Translations under genes and position numbers: made by a program
Shown: positions 1 through 6,686 of the stretch, in pieces
How positions within the stretch are numbered: the first letter of the stretch is position 1
Layout: the number at the start of each line of letters is the position of its first letter
Assembly: GCA_021828525.1 (NCBI GenBank)
Contig: JAJZGM010000031.1
Location: forward strand, 1 to 10,998
Direction of reading: 5' to 3'
DNA from: Nitrospirota bacterium
Lineage (GTDB): Bacteria; Nitrospirota; Leptospirillia; Leptospirillales; Leptospirillaceae
DNA: 10,998 nt
The notes under the pieces: generated by a model
What the model was told of the DNA's origin: nothing
Database searches by the model: none
What the model saw: only the letters and a program-made list of their open reading frames with translations

Positions 1-1485
1 CATGAGCCAGGCCATCCCCAGCCTTTCCGGAATGGAGACTTCATGGGCTTTTTGGGCCCCTTCCGAACGGGGAATTCCCAAGTAGCCGATGCCGTAGAAT
101 TTGACGAATCCCATGGCCGCCAGGGCCGATGCCAGGACGAGGAGGGCTGCCCCAAGGAGGACGGCACTTCTAAGAAGGGTTCCGGATAATGTCCCTGCCT
201 GAAGGGAGGCTTGCAGCAGGAGCCATTCGGAAACAAAGCCGTTCCCTGGAGGGAGTCCGGAAATGCACAGGACCCCTCCCAGAACCAGGACCCCCGAAAA
301 GGGCATCCGCCGGAGCAGGCCCCCCATTGTGTTCAGGTCGTTGGTTCCGGAGGCGTGGATCATCGTGCCTGCCCCCAGAAAAAGGAGGCTTTTGAAAAAG
401 GCGTGGTTGATGGCGTGGTAGAGAGAGGCCCCGAGGGCCAGTTCTCCGGCTACGGGATGGCCTGACCTGAGGTAGAGGATCGAGAGGCCAATCCCCAGGA
501 AGATGATTCCGATGTTTTCGATGGAAGAGTAAGCGAGAAGTTTCTTGGGGTCCGACTGGAGCAGGGCATGGAGTATGCCGAACAGGGCCATGAACCCCCC
601 CGCCAAAAGGACCGGCACCCCCCAAGAATAGTTCAGGTGACCCGGGCCCAGGAGTCCGAAAGAAACGCGGAGAAGGCCATAGACGGCTGTCTTGAGCATG
701 ATTCCGCTCAAAAGGGCCGAGGCCGGGGATGGAGCGACCGGATGGGCTTCGGGGAGCCAGACATGAAGCGGGAGCAGTCCGGCCTTGGCCCCGAATCCCA
801 GAAGGGCGCATACAAAGATGAGAAGGGCCACTCCGCCAGTGGGGTCGCTTTTCCCCATCGCCTCGAAGGTAAATGCGGACAGGCCGGGAGCAAGTCCCGA
901 GGGCTCGCGGGAGGCCAGAAAGAAAAAGGCCGCGAGGATCAGGAGGCTCCCGAAATGGGCCATCAGCAGGTAGAGATAGCCGGCATTTCTCACATCCTCC
1001 CGGGTGTTTTCCGTTACGACAAGGGCATAGGAGACGAGGGCCATCGTCTCCCAGAAAACCATGAAGAGGTAGGCATCATCGGCCAGCAGGACTCCCTCCA
1101 TGGAGGCAAGGAAGAGAGCGGTCCTGAGAAAGAAGGAGGGAATCCGCGGGGTGGGGAGACTCCGGAGATAGCCGGCGGAAAAGATCAGGATGCCTGTGGC
1201 GGCCCCTCCCAGAAGCAGGAGAAAGAAGCTCGAAAGGGGATCCTGGCGAAAGTGGAACGGAAGTCCGGGAAGTCCTCCGGGGACAATCCGGTGAAGGTCG
1301 GCGGGAGCGGCGAGTCCGCTGAGCCCGGAAAAGGCAAGGGTCACGCCTCCGGCGGCGAGAAGGAACAAAAGGGGGCTAAGGAAGGCGCGGGATTTCCGAA
1401 GGAGAAAAAAACCCAGGATTGCAGTTATTCCCCAGAACAAAAGGACAAGCAGGCTCGTTTCGAGCGGATCGGGGGGAAGAGTCAT
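1..1485 (-). CDS. hyfB: HyfB-like hydrogenase-4/complex I-type proton-channel membrane subunit (partial, C-terminus beyond window)
   Basis: Reading the minus strand from ATG at 1485 gives 495 codons without a stop to the window edge, so the C-terminus is missing; HyfB/HycC proteins are usually about 600-670 residues. The product is a very hydrophobic antiporter-like subunit (Proton_antipo_M family). Seen: FWE at residues 144-146, the helix Glu kept in this family; GFGAKAGLLPLHVWLPEAHP at about 230-249 with the conserved Lys234; MLK with Lys265; SIENIG at 321-326; NHAFFK with His361 and Lys365. The SIENIG and PLHVWLPEAHP wording favours HyfB/HycC over NuoL/M/N or MrpA/D. By family it would move protons across the inner membrane as part of a membrane-bound oxidoreductase. 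Whether hydrogenase subunits exist is not visible here; Hyf-like modules without hydrogenase activity are also possible. An in-frame TGA lies four codons upstream, so ATG 1485 is the first possible ATG, but no clear Shine-Dalgarno site precedes it. Confidence 0.88.
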   Translation of the reverse strand, partial: MTLPPDPLETSLLVLLFWGITAILGFFLLRKSRAFLSPLLFLLAAGGVTLAFSGLSGLAAPADLHRIVPGGLPGLPFHFRQDPLSSFFLLLLGGAATGILIFSAGYLRSLPTPRIPSFFLRTALFLASMEGVLLADDAYLFMVFWETMALVSYALVVTENTREDVRNAGYLYLLMAHFGSLLILAAFFFLASREPSGLAPGLSAFTFEAMGKSDPTGGVALLIFVCALLGFGAKAGLLPLHVWLPEAHPVAPSPASALLSGIMLKTAVYGLLRVSFGLLGPGHLNYSWGVPVLLAGGFMALFGILHALLQSDPKKLLAYSSIENIGIIFLGIGLSILYLRSGHPVAGELALGASLYHAINHAFFKSLLFLGAGTMIHASGTNDLNTMGGLLRRMPFSGVLVLGGVLCISGLPPGNGFVSEWLLLQASLQAGTLSGTLLRSAVLLGAALLVLASALAAMGFVKFYGIGYLGIPRSEGAQKAHEVSIPERLGMAWLM

Positions 1486-1738
1486 GAAAGAAGGTCACAT
1501 GGATAAAAAGATTCCTTGCTCGGGAGGGCGCGAGCCGGGAGAGGATCGGATTTCTTGTTGTCGGGGATCGGAATCCCGTCTTCCACGGATACTCCGTTCA
1601 TTATTTAATGTTACCTTGTACAGTATATCACTCACATGGGGGTGGTGTGCAACGGGTCGGGAGAAGGGGGGAATGACAAATTCCTTGAATTCCCCTTGCC
1701 GACCCGATTAGGATGGAAGAGAGGCAGGGAGGACGAGA
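1486..1738. promoter_or_regulatory. Divergent intergenic region between hyfB-like gene and small membrane protein gene
   Basis: These 253 bases lie between two divergently transcribed genes and contain no credible ORF. An AT-rich island at about 1597-1630 stands out from the GC-rich surroundings and is the likely place for promoters in both directions. It includes a TGTACA palindrome (1617-1622) and a TATATC (1624-1629) that could serve as a plus-strand -10. No pair of hexamers is close to consensus, so exact promoters are not assigned. A short hairpin (GGGAT 1564-1568 with ATCCC 1573-1577) lies in what would be the hyfB-like leader. Confidence 0.35.
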
Positions 1739-2065
1739 ATGCGAGAGGATCCAAGAGAAATCCAGCAAAACGAGGTGGCCCGGGAAATCGAACGCAGCCA
1801 GGGGCCGATTCCCTGGTGGATGGTGATTCTGATCGTCATCGTTTACGCGACGGCCATCATCCTGTCGCTTCCCATCCTGGGGAACCGGACCGGGCAGAAT
1901 ATCAATACCTTTTTCAGCGACACCCACACGCGGGGGACCTTCGACTTCGGGACTGTGGGCGGGGGGGCCTATCTGGCCGGCGGATTTTTCGTCATTTACT
2001 ACGTGTTCATGATCCGGCCCCGGCGAAAGAACAGGAAAAAGCCCGCCAGCCCTTCCGGACTCTGA
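1739..2065 (+). CDS. Small two-helix membrane protein, function unknown (108 aa)
   Basis: ATG at 1739 is preceded by a strong Shine-Dalgarno site AGGGAGGA (1726-1733, 5 nt spacing), which makes this start firm. The protein begins with a charged, probably amphipathic stretch (residues 1-22). A hydrophobic helix follows after a PWW motif (about 24-46), then a polar loop with Gly and Thr residues (about 47-70), a second helix (about 74-90) and a very basic C-terminal tail (RPRRKNRKK). This pattern fits an inner-membrane protein with a cytoplasmic basic tail. The N-terminal helix with a Pro-Trp-Trp entry is faintly like the CcoP/FixP N-terminal domain, but I see no haem motif and do not claim that relationship. 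The M50 protease gene begins within a few bases of this stop codon, so the two are probably translated together and may act together. Confidence 0.75.
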   Translation: MREDPREIQQNEVAREIERSQGPIPWWMVILIVIVYATAIILSLPILGNRTGQNINTFFSDTHTRGTFDFGTVGGGAYLAGGFFVIYYVFMIRPRRKNRKKPASPSGL

Positions 2066-2067
2066 CC

Positions 2068-2910
2068 TTGGCCACCCTGCGGGGCAAGATACTGTCCGCC
2101 GTCCTTTTTATCCTCACCTGCCTGACAACGACGGGGGCGGGGGCGATCCTTTCGGGGAAGGATCCCTTGGACTCCCTGTCCGCCTTTCTTTCCGGGATTC
2201 CCTATTCCTTCACGCTCATGCTGATCCTGTCGGCCCACGAGGCCGGGCACTATTTTGTCGCAAAGGGGTATGGCGTCTCCTCCCCCCTTCCGTGGTTCAT
2301 TCCGGCCCCGACACTCATCGGCACCTTCGGGGCAGTGATCCGTCTCCCCCGTCTCCCCGGAAGCCGCCTGGCCCTCTTCGACATCGCCCTGGCAGGCCCG
2401 ATCGCGGGACTGGTTCCATCCGTCATCGCCCTCGCCATCGGAATCCGTCTCTCCTCCACCCTTCCGGGGGGGGCTCCCCCCTCCTCTGGAATGGAAATCG
2501 GCGAATCCCTGCTTTTCCGCCTTCTGGCCTGGATCTTTTCGTCGGGGTCAACCGGGGGTTCGACCCTCCTCCTCTCTCCGGTCGGATTCGCAGGGTGGGT
2601 GGGACTCCTTGTCACCGCCCTCAACCTGATGCCTGTCGGACAGCTTGACGGGGGACACCTGGCCTGGGCCCTTCTCGGCCGCAAGTCCAGAAGACTCCTT
2701 TGGGGGATCTTTCCTCTTCTGCTTTTCCTGGGGTTCAGGGGGTGGCGGGGGTGGTGGATCTGGGCAGGCCTCCTTCTTCTCATGGGAGTCTCCCATCCGG
2801 AGCTTGCCGACGCAGAGACACGGCTTCCTTCCTCCCGGATCGTCTGGGGGGTCATCGCCCTCGTCATCGAGATTCTTGTCTTTGTTCCGGATCCTCTGCG
2901 ATTTGTCTGA
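2068..2910 (+). CDS. M50 family site-2-type intramembrane zinc metalloprotease
   Basis: The protein is a multi-pass membrane protease. With a TTG start at 2068 it has 280 residues. Seen: a first helix with CLTTTGAGAIL (18-28), the zinc motif HEAGH at 57-61 (His57 and His61 ligands, Glu58 catalytic), a conserved SLPxFIPAP-like stretch (PLPWFIPAP 73-81), ALFDIALAGPIAG (102-114), and NLMPVGQLDGGH at 186-197 with the third zinc ligand Asp194. These match the cyanobacterial/plant EGY-like branch of site-2 proteases, without a PDZ domain. The family cleaves membrane-embedded substrates such as anti-sigma factors; the substrate here is unknown. The reading frame stays open back to about 1636, inside the upstream gene, so the start is uncertain: TTG 2068 lies three bases after the upstream stop but has no good Shine-Dalgarno site, which suggests translational coupling. 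CTG 2062 is an alternative. The 3' end overlaps the convergent phosphatase gene by 47 bases. Confidence 0.87.
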   Translation: MATLRGKILSAVLFILTCLTTTGAGAILSGKDPLDSLSAFLSGIPYSFTLMLILSAHEAGHYFVAKGYGVSSPLPWFIPAPTLIGTFGAVIRLPRLPGSRLALFDIALAGPIAGLVPSVIALAIGIRLSSTLPGGAPPSSGMEIGESLLFRLLAWIFSSGSTGGSTLLLSPVGFAGWVGLLVTALNLMPVGQLDGGHLAWALLGRKSRRLLWGIFPLLLFLGFRGWRGWWIWAGLLLLMGVSHPELADAETRLPSSRIVWGVIALVIEILVFVPDPLRFV

Positions 2911-3754
2911 TCTTGTCCACCATAAAGCCATGGATGAGTCCGTTGCTCGCGACCACCAGGGGAGACTCGAGGTGGAAGGGCCCTCCCTGCCCGTCGGTGA
3001 CCGTTCCTCCGGCCTCCCTGACGATCAGTGTGGCCGCCGCTGTGTCCCACGGTGAAAGATTCCTCTCCCAGAATCCGTCCAGGACTCCCATAGCCACGTG
3101 ACAGAGATCGAGGGCGGCAGATCCCGAGCGTCGAATTCCCTGAACCTCCCGGGAGAAGCCTTCGAAGGTCTCCATATTTCTGAGACGGGGAGTATCGGCA
3201 CAGTTGTAGGAGAATCCGGTGGCCAGGAGAGATCGGGCGGGGAGCGACTCTTCCGAAACGGAGAGAGGGTGGCCGTCGAGGGTCGCCCCCCGTCCGGCCA
3301 CCGCCTCGTAGTGCATCTTCCTGAGGGGATCAACGACAAGTCCGTAGAGAACGGTGCCGGCGGACTCGAAGGCGATCGAGATGCAGAAACAGGGGTAACG
3401 ATGGGCATAGTTGGTCGTTCCGTCGAGGGGATCGATGATCCATCGATGGGGGCTCTCTCCTGCCGGCGAGGTCCTGCCGCTCTCTTCGGCAAGGAAGGAG
3501 TGGCCGGGAAACTCCCTCAAGACCGTTTCGATGACGGCCCTCTCGGATGCCAGGTCGATCTCCGTGACCAGATTGATGCGTCCCTTGAAACCGATCTCGA
3601 TCTTCCTGGTCATCCCCTCGAGAAGAATGCCGGAGGCGAGTTCCGCCGCTTTCCGGGCTGTGACGGAGACCCTTTCGGGTGTGGTCCCCTCCGGCCATGG
3701 GGAGAGGCCAGGAGAAATATTTTTCTGGGAAGAATTCATGACGGTGACTTTCAT
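2864..3754 (-). CDS. suhB: Inositol monophosphatase/SuhB-family phosphatase
   Basis: This is a Mg2+-dependent sugar/inositol phosphatase of the IMPase family (296 residues from ATG 3754; family members are usually 260-275). Seen: LAEES at 88-92 (metal-binding Glu), the signature WIIDPLDGTTNYAH at 105-118 with Asp108 and Asp111, and PWDTAAATLIVREAGG at 235-250 with Asp237. All metal ligands are present, so the enzyme should be active. The family dephosphorylates myo-inositol-1-phosphate or related sugar phosphates; SuhB also acts in rRNA antitermination in E. coli. Sequence alone cannot separate SuhB from CysQ-like or HisN-like members, so the symbol is tentative. The first 25 residues are non-conserved. 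A second in-frame ATG at 3739 is equally possible, since neither has a clear Shine-Dalgarno site. It diverges from the CopD-like gene and overlaps the convergent protease gene at the 3' ends. Confidence 0.88.
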   Translation of the reverse strand: MKVTVMNSSQKNISPGLSPWPEGTTPERVSVTARKAAELASGILLEGMTRKIEIGFKGRINLVTEIDLASERAVIETVLREFPGHSFLAEESGRTSPAGESPHRWIIDPLDGTTNYAHRYPCFCISIAFESAGTVLYGLVVDPLRKMHYEAVAGRGATLDGHPLSVSEESLPARSLLATGFSYNCADTPRLRNMETFEGFSREVQGIRRSGSAALDLCHVAMGVLDGFWERNLSPWDTAAATLIVREAGGTVTDGQGGPFHLESPLVVASNGLIHGFMVDKIRQIAEDPEQRQESR

Positions 3755-3919
3755 CTCGGGAGGATCAGGATTGTGGTTCTGCCAGAACAGGCCCCATCTT
3801 ATCAGATTCCGCCCTGAATTCCACGGGCTTGTGCCGGGGATGGGACGGGACTATCCAGAGACGGGTTTCTTGTACGATAATGAAAAGATGAAACCGAATT
3901 TTCCGGAGGGCTGCAAATT
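3755..3919. promoter_or_regulatory. Divergent promoter region between phosphatase and CopD-like genes
   Basis: This 165-base spacer separates two divergent start codons and must carry promoters for both. A TACGATAAT block (about 3872-3880) offers a GATAAT -10 for the plus-strand gene, but no good -35 lies 16-18 bases upstream. No clear operator palindrome was seen. Confidence 0.3.
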
Positions 3920-4462
3920 ATGTTTGTGACGATCACATTTATTCGGTGGCTCCATCTCGTTGGGGCGGCGGCGCTGGTGGGGGGCATGGTTCTCCAGCTC
4001 TTCGTCGTGAGCCCTCTCCTCTCCTGGGTCGATCCCTCCATCCGCGGAAAACTTGCGAAAAAGGCGACGGACTTCTATCTTCCTGTCTTCTGGGTCAGCC
4101 TCTCCCTTCTCATTATGACCGGGGCCTTTGTCATCTTCGACCGGCTCGTCTCTCTCGAGAACATGGTCTTCCCCTACAAGAACTCCTATGAGACCTTCTG
4201 GCTTCTGAAGCTGAGCTTCGTCGGCGGAATCGCCCTTTTGGGGATCCTGATCGCCCGGATGTCGGGAGAGATCCGGACGACGACCCGTCAGCAGCTTGCC
4301 TCGGGTCCCGACTCCGAACAGGCGCTGAAGCTCGAGGAAAAGAAGAGCCGCCTCCGACAGACGGTGGGACTTCTCCGGAACCTGAATGTCGTTCTCGGGA
4401 TCTTCGTTCTCCTCTGGGCGGCCGTTCTCCAGAACATTTTCGGACTTCTGATTCTCCGATAG
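3920..4462 (+). CDS. CopD-like four-helix integral membrane protein
   Basis: ATG 3920 has GGAGGG (3903-3908) upstream with a rather long spacing of 11 nt. The 180-residue product has about four hydrophobic helices: roughly 5-30, 53-75, 90-111 and 153-177. The first helix contains RWLHLVGAAALVGGMV (9-24), with His12 in the place typical of CopD/DUF4149-type proteins. Between helices 3 and 4 is a charged loop rich in Arg, Glu and Lys (about 113-148), probably cytoplasmic. CopD-family proteins have been linked to copper uptake, and related four-helix proteins to haem or quinone handling. No Met/His-rich copper site is obvious here beyond His12, so the substrate is open. It lies 45 bases upstream of the PEP carboxylase gene on the same strand, so co-transcription is possible, but I see no functional link. 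Confidence 0.75.
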   Translation: MFVTITFIRWLHLVGAAALVGGMVLQLFVVSPLLSWVDPSIRGKLAKKATDFYLPVFWVSLSLLIMTGAFVIFDRLVSLENMVFPYKNSYETFWLLKLSFVGGIALLGILIARMSGEIRTTTRQQLASGPDSEQALKLEEKKSRLRQTVGLLRNLNVVLGIFVLLWAAVLQNIFGLLILR

Positions 4463-4495
4463 TCCTGCGCGGATCCCGTTGCGCCCTACCCAAAG

Positions 4496-4502
4496 AGAGG
4501 AG
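4496..4502 (+). promoter_or_regulatory. Ribosome binding site deciding the TTG start of ppcA
   Basis: AGAGGAG lies 5 nt upstream of TTG 4508. It supports the non-ATG start and a 22-residue extension in front of the MATQHPDN motif. Confidence 0.7.
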
Positions 4503-4507
4503 CCTTC

Positions 4508-6070
4508 TTGGCCTATTTTCTCAAAAAGAACGACCGTCCGAAGAATCCTGCCGACCGAAAGATTCCCACGACGATGGCGACCCAGCATCCGGACAATGCG
4601 GCGGCTCCCTACTGGAAATCCAACCATGAACCCTTCATCAGCACGTTGGACGAGATCGAAGAGTGTTACAGGGCCTACATCGACATCGGCTGCCAGGAGT
4701 ACATGTGGGACTGGGAGGGAAAATATGTCGACGAGGGAGTGGTCGAAAAGCTCTTTTCCACCCATTATGACTACTTCAAGGAAAATCAGATCGGAAAGGA
4801 TGTCTTCCTGACCTTCCGGCTTCCGAACATCTGGTATGAAAAGGAATACCGGATCGCCCGGGCCTACATCGGCATCCTGACATTCGAGGACCTGGCGCGG
4901 GATCTGGGGCTCAAGACCCCGCCGGTCTTCGAAGTCATTCTGCCCATGACCGATGAAGGTCAGAAGATGATCTATCTCCAGCAGACCTTCCGGAAGATCG
5001 CCCGGCTCAAGAACCAGGTCTTCGACGAAGAGGGGACGGTCCGGGACTCTTCCTACCTGCAGGTCATTCCCCTTGTCGAGGGGGTATCGGAACTGACCGT
5101 CTCCCGCAAGATCCTTCACGACTACGTCGATCTTCATGCCGCGGAATACGGCTCGAAGCCCCTTTACCTGCGGCCCTTCATTGCCCGATCGGACCCCGCG
5201 CTGAATGCCGGCATCGTTCCCGCGACCATTGCCGCCAAGGTGGCCTTGTCGGAGTATTTCCGCTTCGAGGAAGAGACGAATATCCCTGTTTTCCCTATCA
5301 TGGGTGTCGGTTCCCTTCCCTTCCGGGGAGGGCTTTCTCCCTGGAACGTTCCCCATTTCATCGAGGAATATCCCGGCGTCCGGACGGTCACAGTCCAGTC
5401 GGCCTTTCGCTATGACTATCCTCAGGAGGATGTGCGCGAGGCCATCAATCTCCTCAATCGATCCCTGCCTGGAACAGTCCCGTTGGCCTACACCCCTGAA
5501 GAAGTTTCCGCGGGAGAACGCCTGGTCACGATCTTCTCCGAGCATTATCAGCAAACGGTCGAGGAGGTGGCGGACGTCATCAACCGGATCTCTGCCAGCA
5601 TCCCCCCCCGACGGGAACGGAAGCTCCACATCGGGCTGTTCGGCTATTCCCGGGGGATCGGCCAGAAACATCTCCCCCGGGCGATCGGATTCACCGCCTC
5701 CCTTTACTCCCTGGGGATTCCGCCTGAACTGATCGGGACAGGGCGAGGAATTGCCCAGGCGATCAGGGAGGGATACGCCGAGCCTCTTTCCCTCTTCTAC
5801 CGGCGCCTGAAGGACGACATGCAGGAGGCAGGCCATTACCTGAACAAGGAAAACCTGACCTTTCTTGCATCGGAAAACCAGGGCTGGATGTCAGTCAAGG
5901 AGGATATCGAACTCGTTGAGGATTTCTTCAAGATCGAACTGGGCCCGGTGACGGTCGAGCATTATCTCCACAGGAATTTTGTTTCCAGCATTTACTTTCT
6001 GATGCAGGAGGAGAAGGATTTTTCGGAATATCTGCTCAAGGCGGCCCTCCTGCGGAGATCCCTCGGCTAA
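4508..6070 (+). CDS. ppcA: Archaeal-type phosphoenolpyruvate carboxylase
   Basis: It catalyses PEP + bicarbonate to oxaloacetate + phosphate in the cytoplasm, feeding the TCA cycle or a reductive version of it. The 520-residue product is the size of the short archaeal-type enzyme (about 500), not the roughly 900-residue bacterial/plant type. Seen: TMATQHPDN at 22-30, the N-terminal hallmark of archaeal PpcA; MWDWEGKYVDEGV at 66-78; LRPFIARSDPALNAG at 221-235; GVGSLPFRGGL at 266-276. The start is TTG 4508, because AGAGGAG (4496-4502) sits 5 nt before it; the next ATG (codon 23) has no such site and would cut into the conserved N-terminus. A small membrane protein gene follows 38 bases after the stop, likely in the same transcript. 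No bacterial-type regulatory domains are seen, and whether aspartate inhibits the enzyme cannot be told. Confidence 0.95.
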   Translation: MAYFLKKNDRPKNPADRKIPTTMATQHPDNAAAPYWKSNHEPFISTLDEIEECYRAYIDIGCQEYMWDWEGKYVDEGVVEKLFSTHYDYFKENQIGKDVFLTFRLPNIWYEKEYRIARAYIGILTFEDLARDLGLKTPPVFEVILPMTDEGQKMIYLQQTFRKIARLKNQVFDEEGTVRDSSYLQVIPLVEGVSELTVSRKILHDYVDLHAAEYGSKPLYLRPFIARSDPALNAGIVPATIAAKVALSEYFRFEEETNIPVFPIMGVGSLPFRGGLSPWNVPHFIEEYPGVRTVTVQSAFRYDYPQEDVREAINLLNRSLPGTVPLAYTPEEVSAGERLVTIFSEHYQQTVEEVADVINRISASIPPRRERKLHIGLFGYSRGIGQKHLPRAIGFTASLYSLGIPPELIGTGRGIAQAIREGYAEPLSLFYRRLKDDMQEAGHYLNKENLTFLASENQGWMSVKEDIELVEDFFKIELGPVTVEHYLHRNFVSSIYFLMQEEKDFSEYLLKAALLRRSLG

Positions 6071-6108
6071 TCGGACAAACAAAGACATGAAACGTCAGGA
6101 GTAGGGCC

Positions 6109-6417
6109 TTGGCCAAATCCCTTGAGAAGCGGCTGTTTTTAAAGATTGTCATGCCGGTCCTCGTCATGATCGTCATCGCATGGGTCCTTTATTCCGTCAA
6201 GGATCCGTTGATGAAGGGGGCCGCGGGTGTAGCCCTCCTTTTTTTCATCTCCTTTGTCGTCTTCATTCTCCGGAAGCAATGGCAGGAAAGGGAAGATTTC
6301 AAGGTGCCGATCTGGCTTTTTGTGGTCCTGATCTCGATCCTGATTCTTTTTCTCACTCTGGTGGGAGTTCTTCCCATCGTCACAATGTATACAAAGCCCC
6401 CTTCGTCTTATCCCTGA
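6109..6417 (+). CDS. Small three-helix membrane protein, function unknown (102 aa)
   Basis: The start is TTG 6109, with TCAGGAGT (6095-6102) 6 nt upstream. The 102-residue product is mostly hydrophobic: helix 1 at about 10-29, helix 2 at about 36-55, a charged loop RKQWQERED (about 55-63), and helix 3 at about 67-94, ending in a short polar tail. Positive charges at the N-terminus and in the loop suggest that these parts are cytoplasmic. I recognise no family. It follows ppcA by 38 bases on the same strand and uses the same kind of TTG start, so the two are probably co-transcribed. That makes a role connected with carbon or ion transport conceivable, but this is only context. Confidence 0.65.
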   Translation: MAKSLEKRLFLKIVMPVLVMIVIAWVLYSVKDPLMKGAAGVALLFFISFVVFILRKQWQEREDFKVPIWLFVVLISILILFLTLVGVLPIVTMYTKPPSSYP

Positions 6418-6427
6418 TCCGCTCCCC

Positions 6428-6463
6428 CCGGGGCCGCCGGCTCCGGAGAAGGTGGTATTTTTT
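6428..6463 (+). terminator. Possible terminator after the ppcA transcript
   Basis: An 8-bp GC-rich stem (6428-6435 with 6439-6446, one G-T pair, 3-nt loop) lies 11 bases after the small membrane protein gene. A run of six T (6458-6463) follows, but 11 nt after the stem, which is further than in a canonical intrinsic terminator. Confidence 0.35.
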
Positions 6464-6561
6464 CCACACATCCGGGAAAAAAACGACACTTTTCTCCCCG
6501 GTTTTCCAAGGCGAAGGGAACATTTCTTTCTTAAATCATTAATACATAAAGGATGGTGTTA

Positions 6562-6578
6562 TTGGCACAGGCCTTGCT
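6562..6578 (+). promoter_or_regulatory. Sigma-54-type (-24/-12) promoter upstream of lpxC
   Basis: TTGGCAC (6562-6568) and TTGCT (6574-6578) match the RpoN consensus TGGCAC-N5-TTGCW, with the required GG (6564-6565) and GC (6576-6577) exactly 10 bases apart. Transcription would start near 6589, giving a leader of about 98 bases before lpxC. The stretch just upstream (about 6521-6563) is AT-rich. No enhancer-binding-protein site could be named. The match is close in sequence and spacing but remains a prediction. Confidence 0.6.
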
Positions 6579-6686
6579 TTAATTCTTGAGAGCGACCTTG
6601 CTATGGCAGGTTCCAATGCCGGCCGATAAGAAATGGAAGGGAATCAAAAACGGAATCAGACCTCCCGGATGGGGAAAGGGACGACG

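Noticed and set aside
568..1506. 312-codon open frame on the plus strand
   Set aside because: It is antisense to the hyfB-like gene; the product is Gly/Lys/Glu-rich without hydrophobic pattern or domain, as expected from the complement of a membrane protein gene.
2250..3050. 266-codon minus-strand frame opposite the M50 protease
   Set aside because: Arg/Pro-rich product with no motif; the protease on the plus strand has all zinc-site motifs.
3098..3817. 239-codon plus-strand frame opposite the phosphatase gene
   Set aside because: Antisense to a gene with complete metal-binding motifs; no domain seen.
3851..5836. 661-codon open frame on the minus strand, antisense to the CopD-like and ppcA genes
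   Set aside because: It lies opposite two well-supported genes, has low-complexity Gly/Asp/Arg-rich composition with no recognisable domain, and its openness follows from the codon bias of the genes on the other strand.
6474..6502. Imperfect hairpin of A- and T-runs between ppcA transcript and lpxC
   Set aside because: Stem is interrupted and no T-run follows; not good enough to call a terminator.
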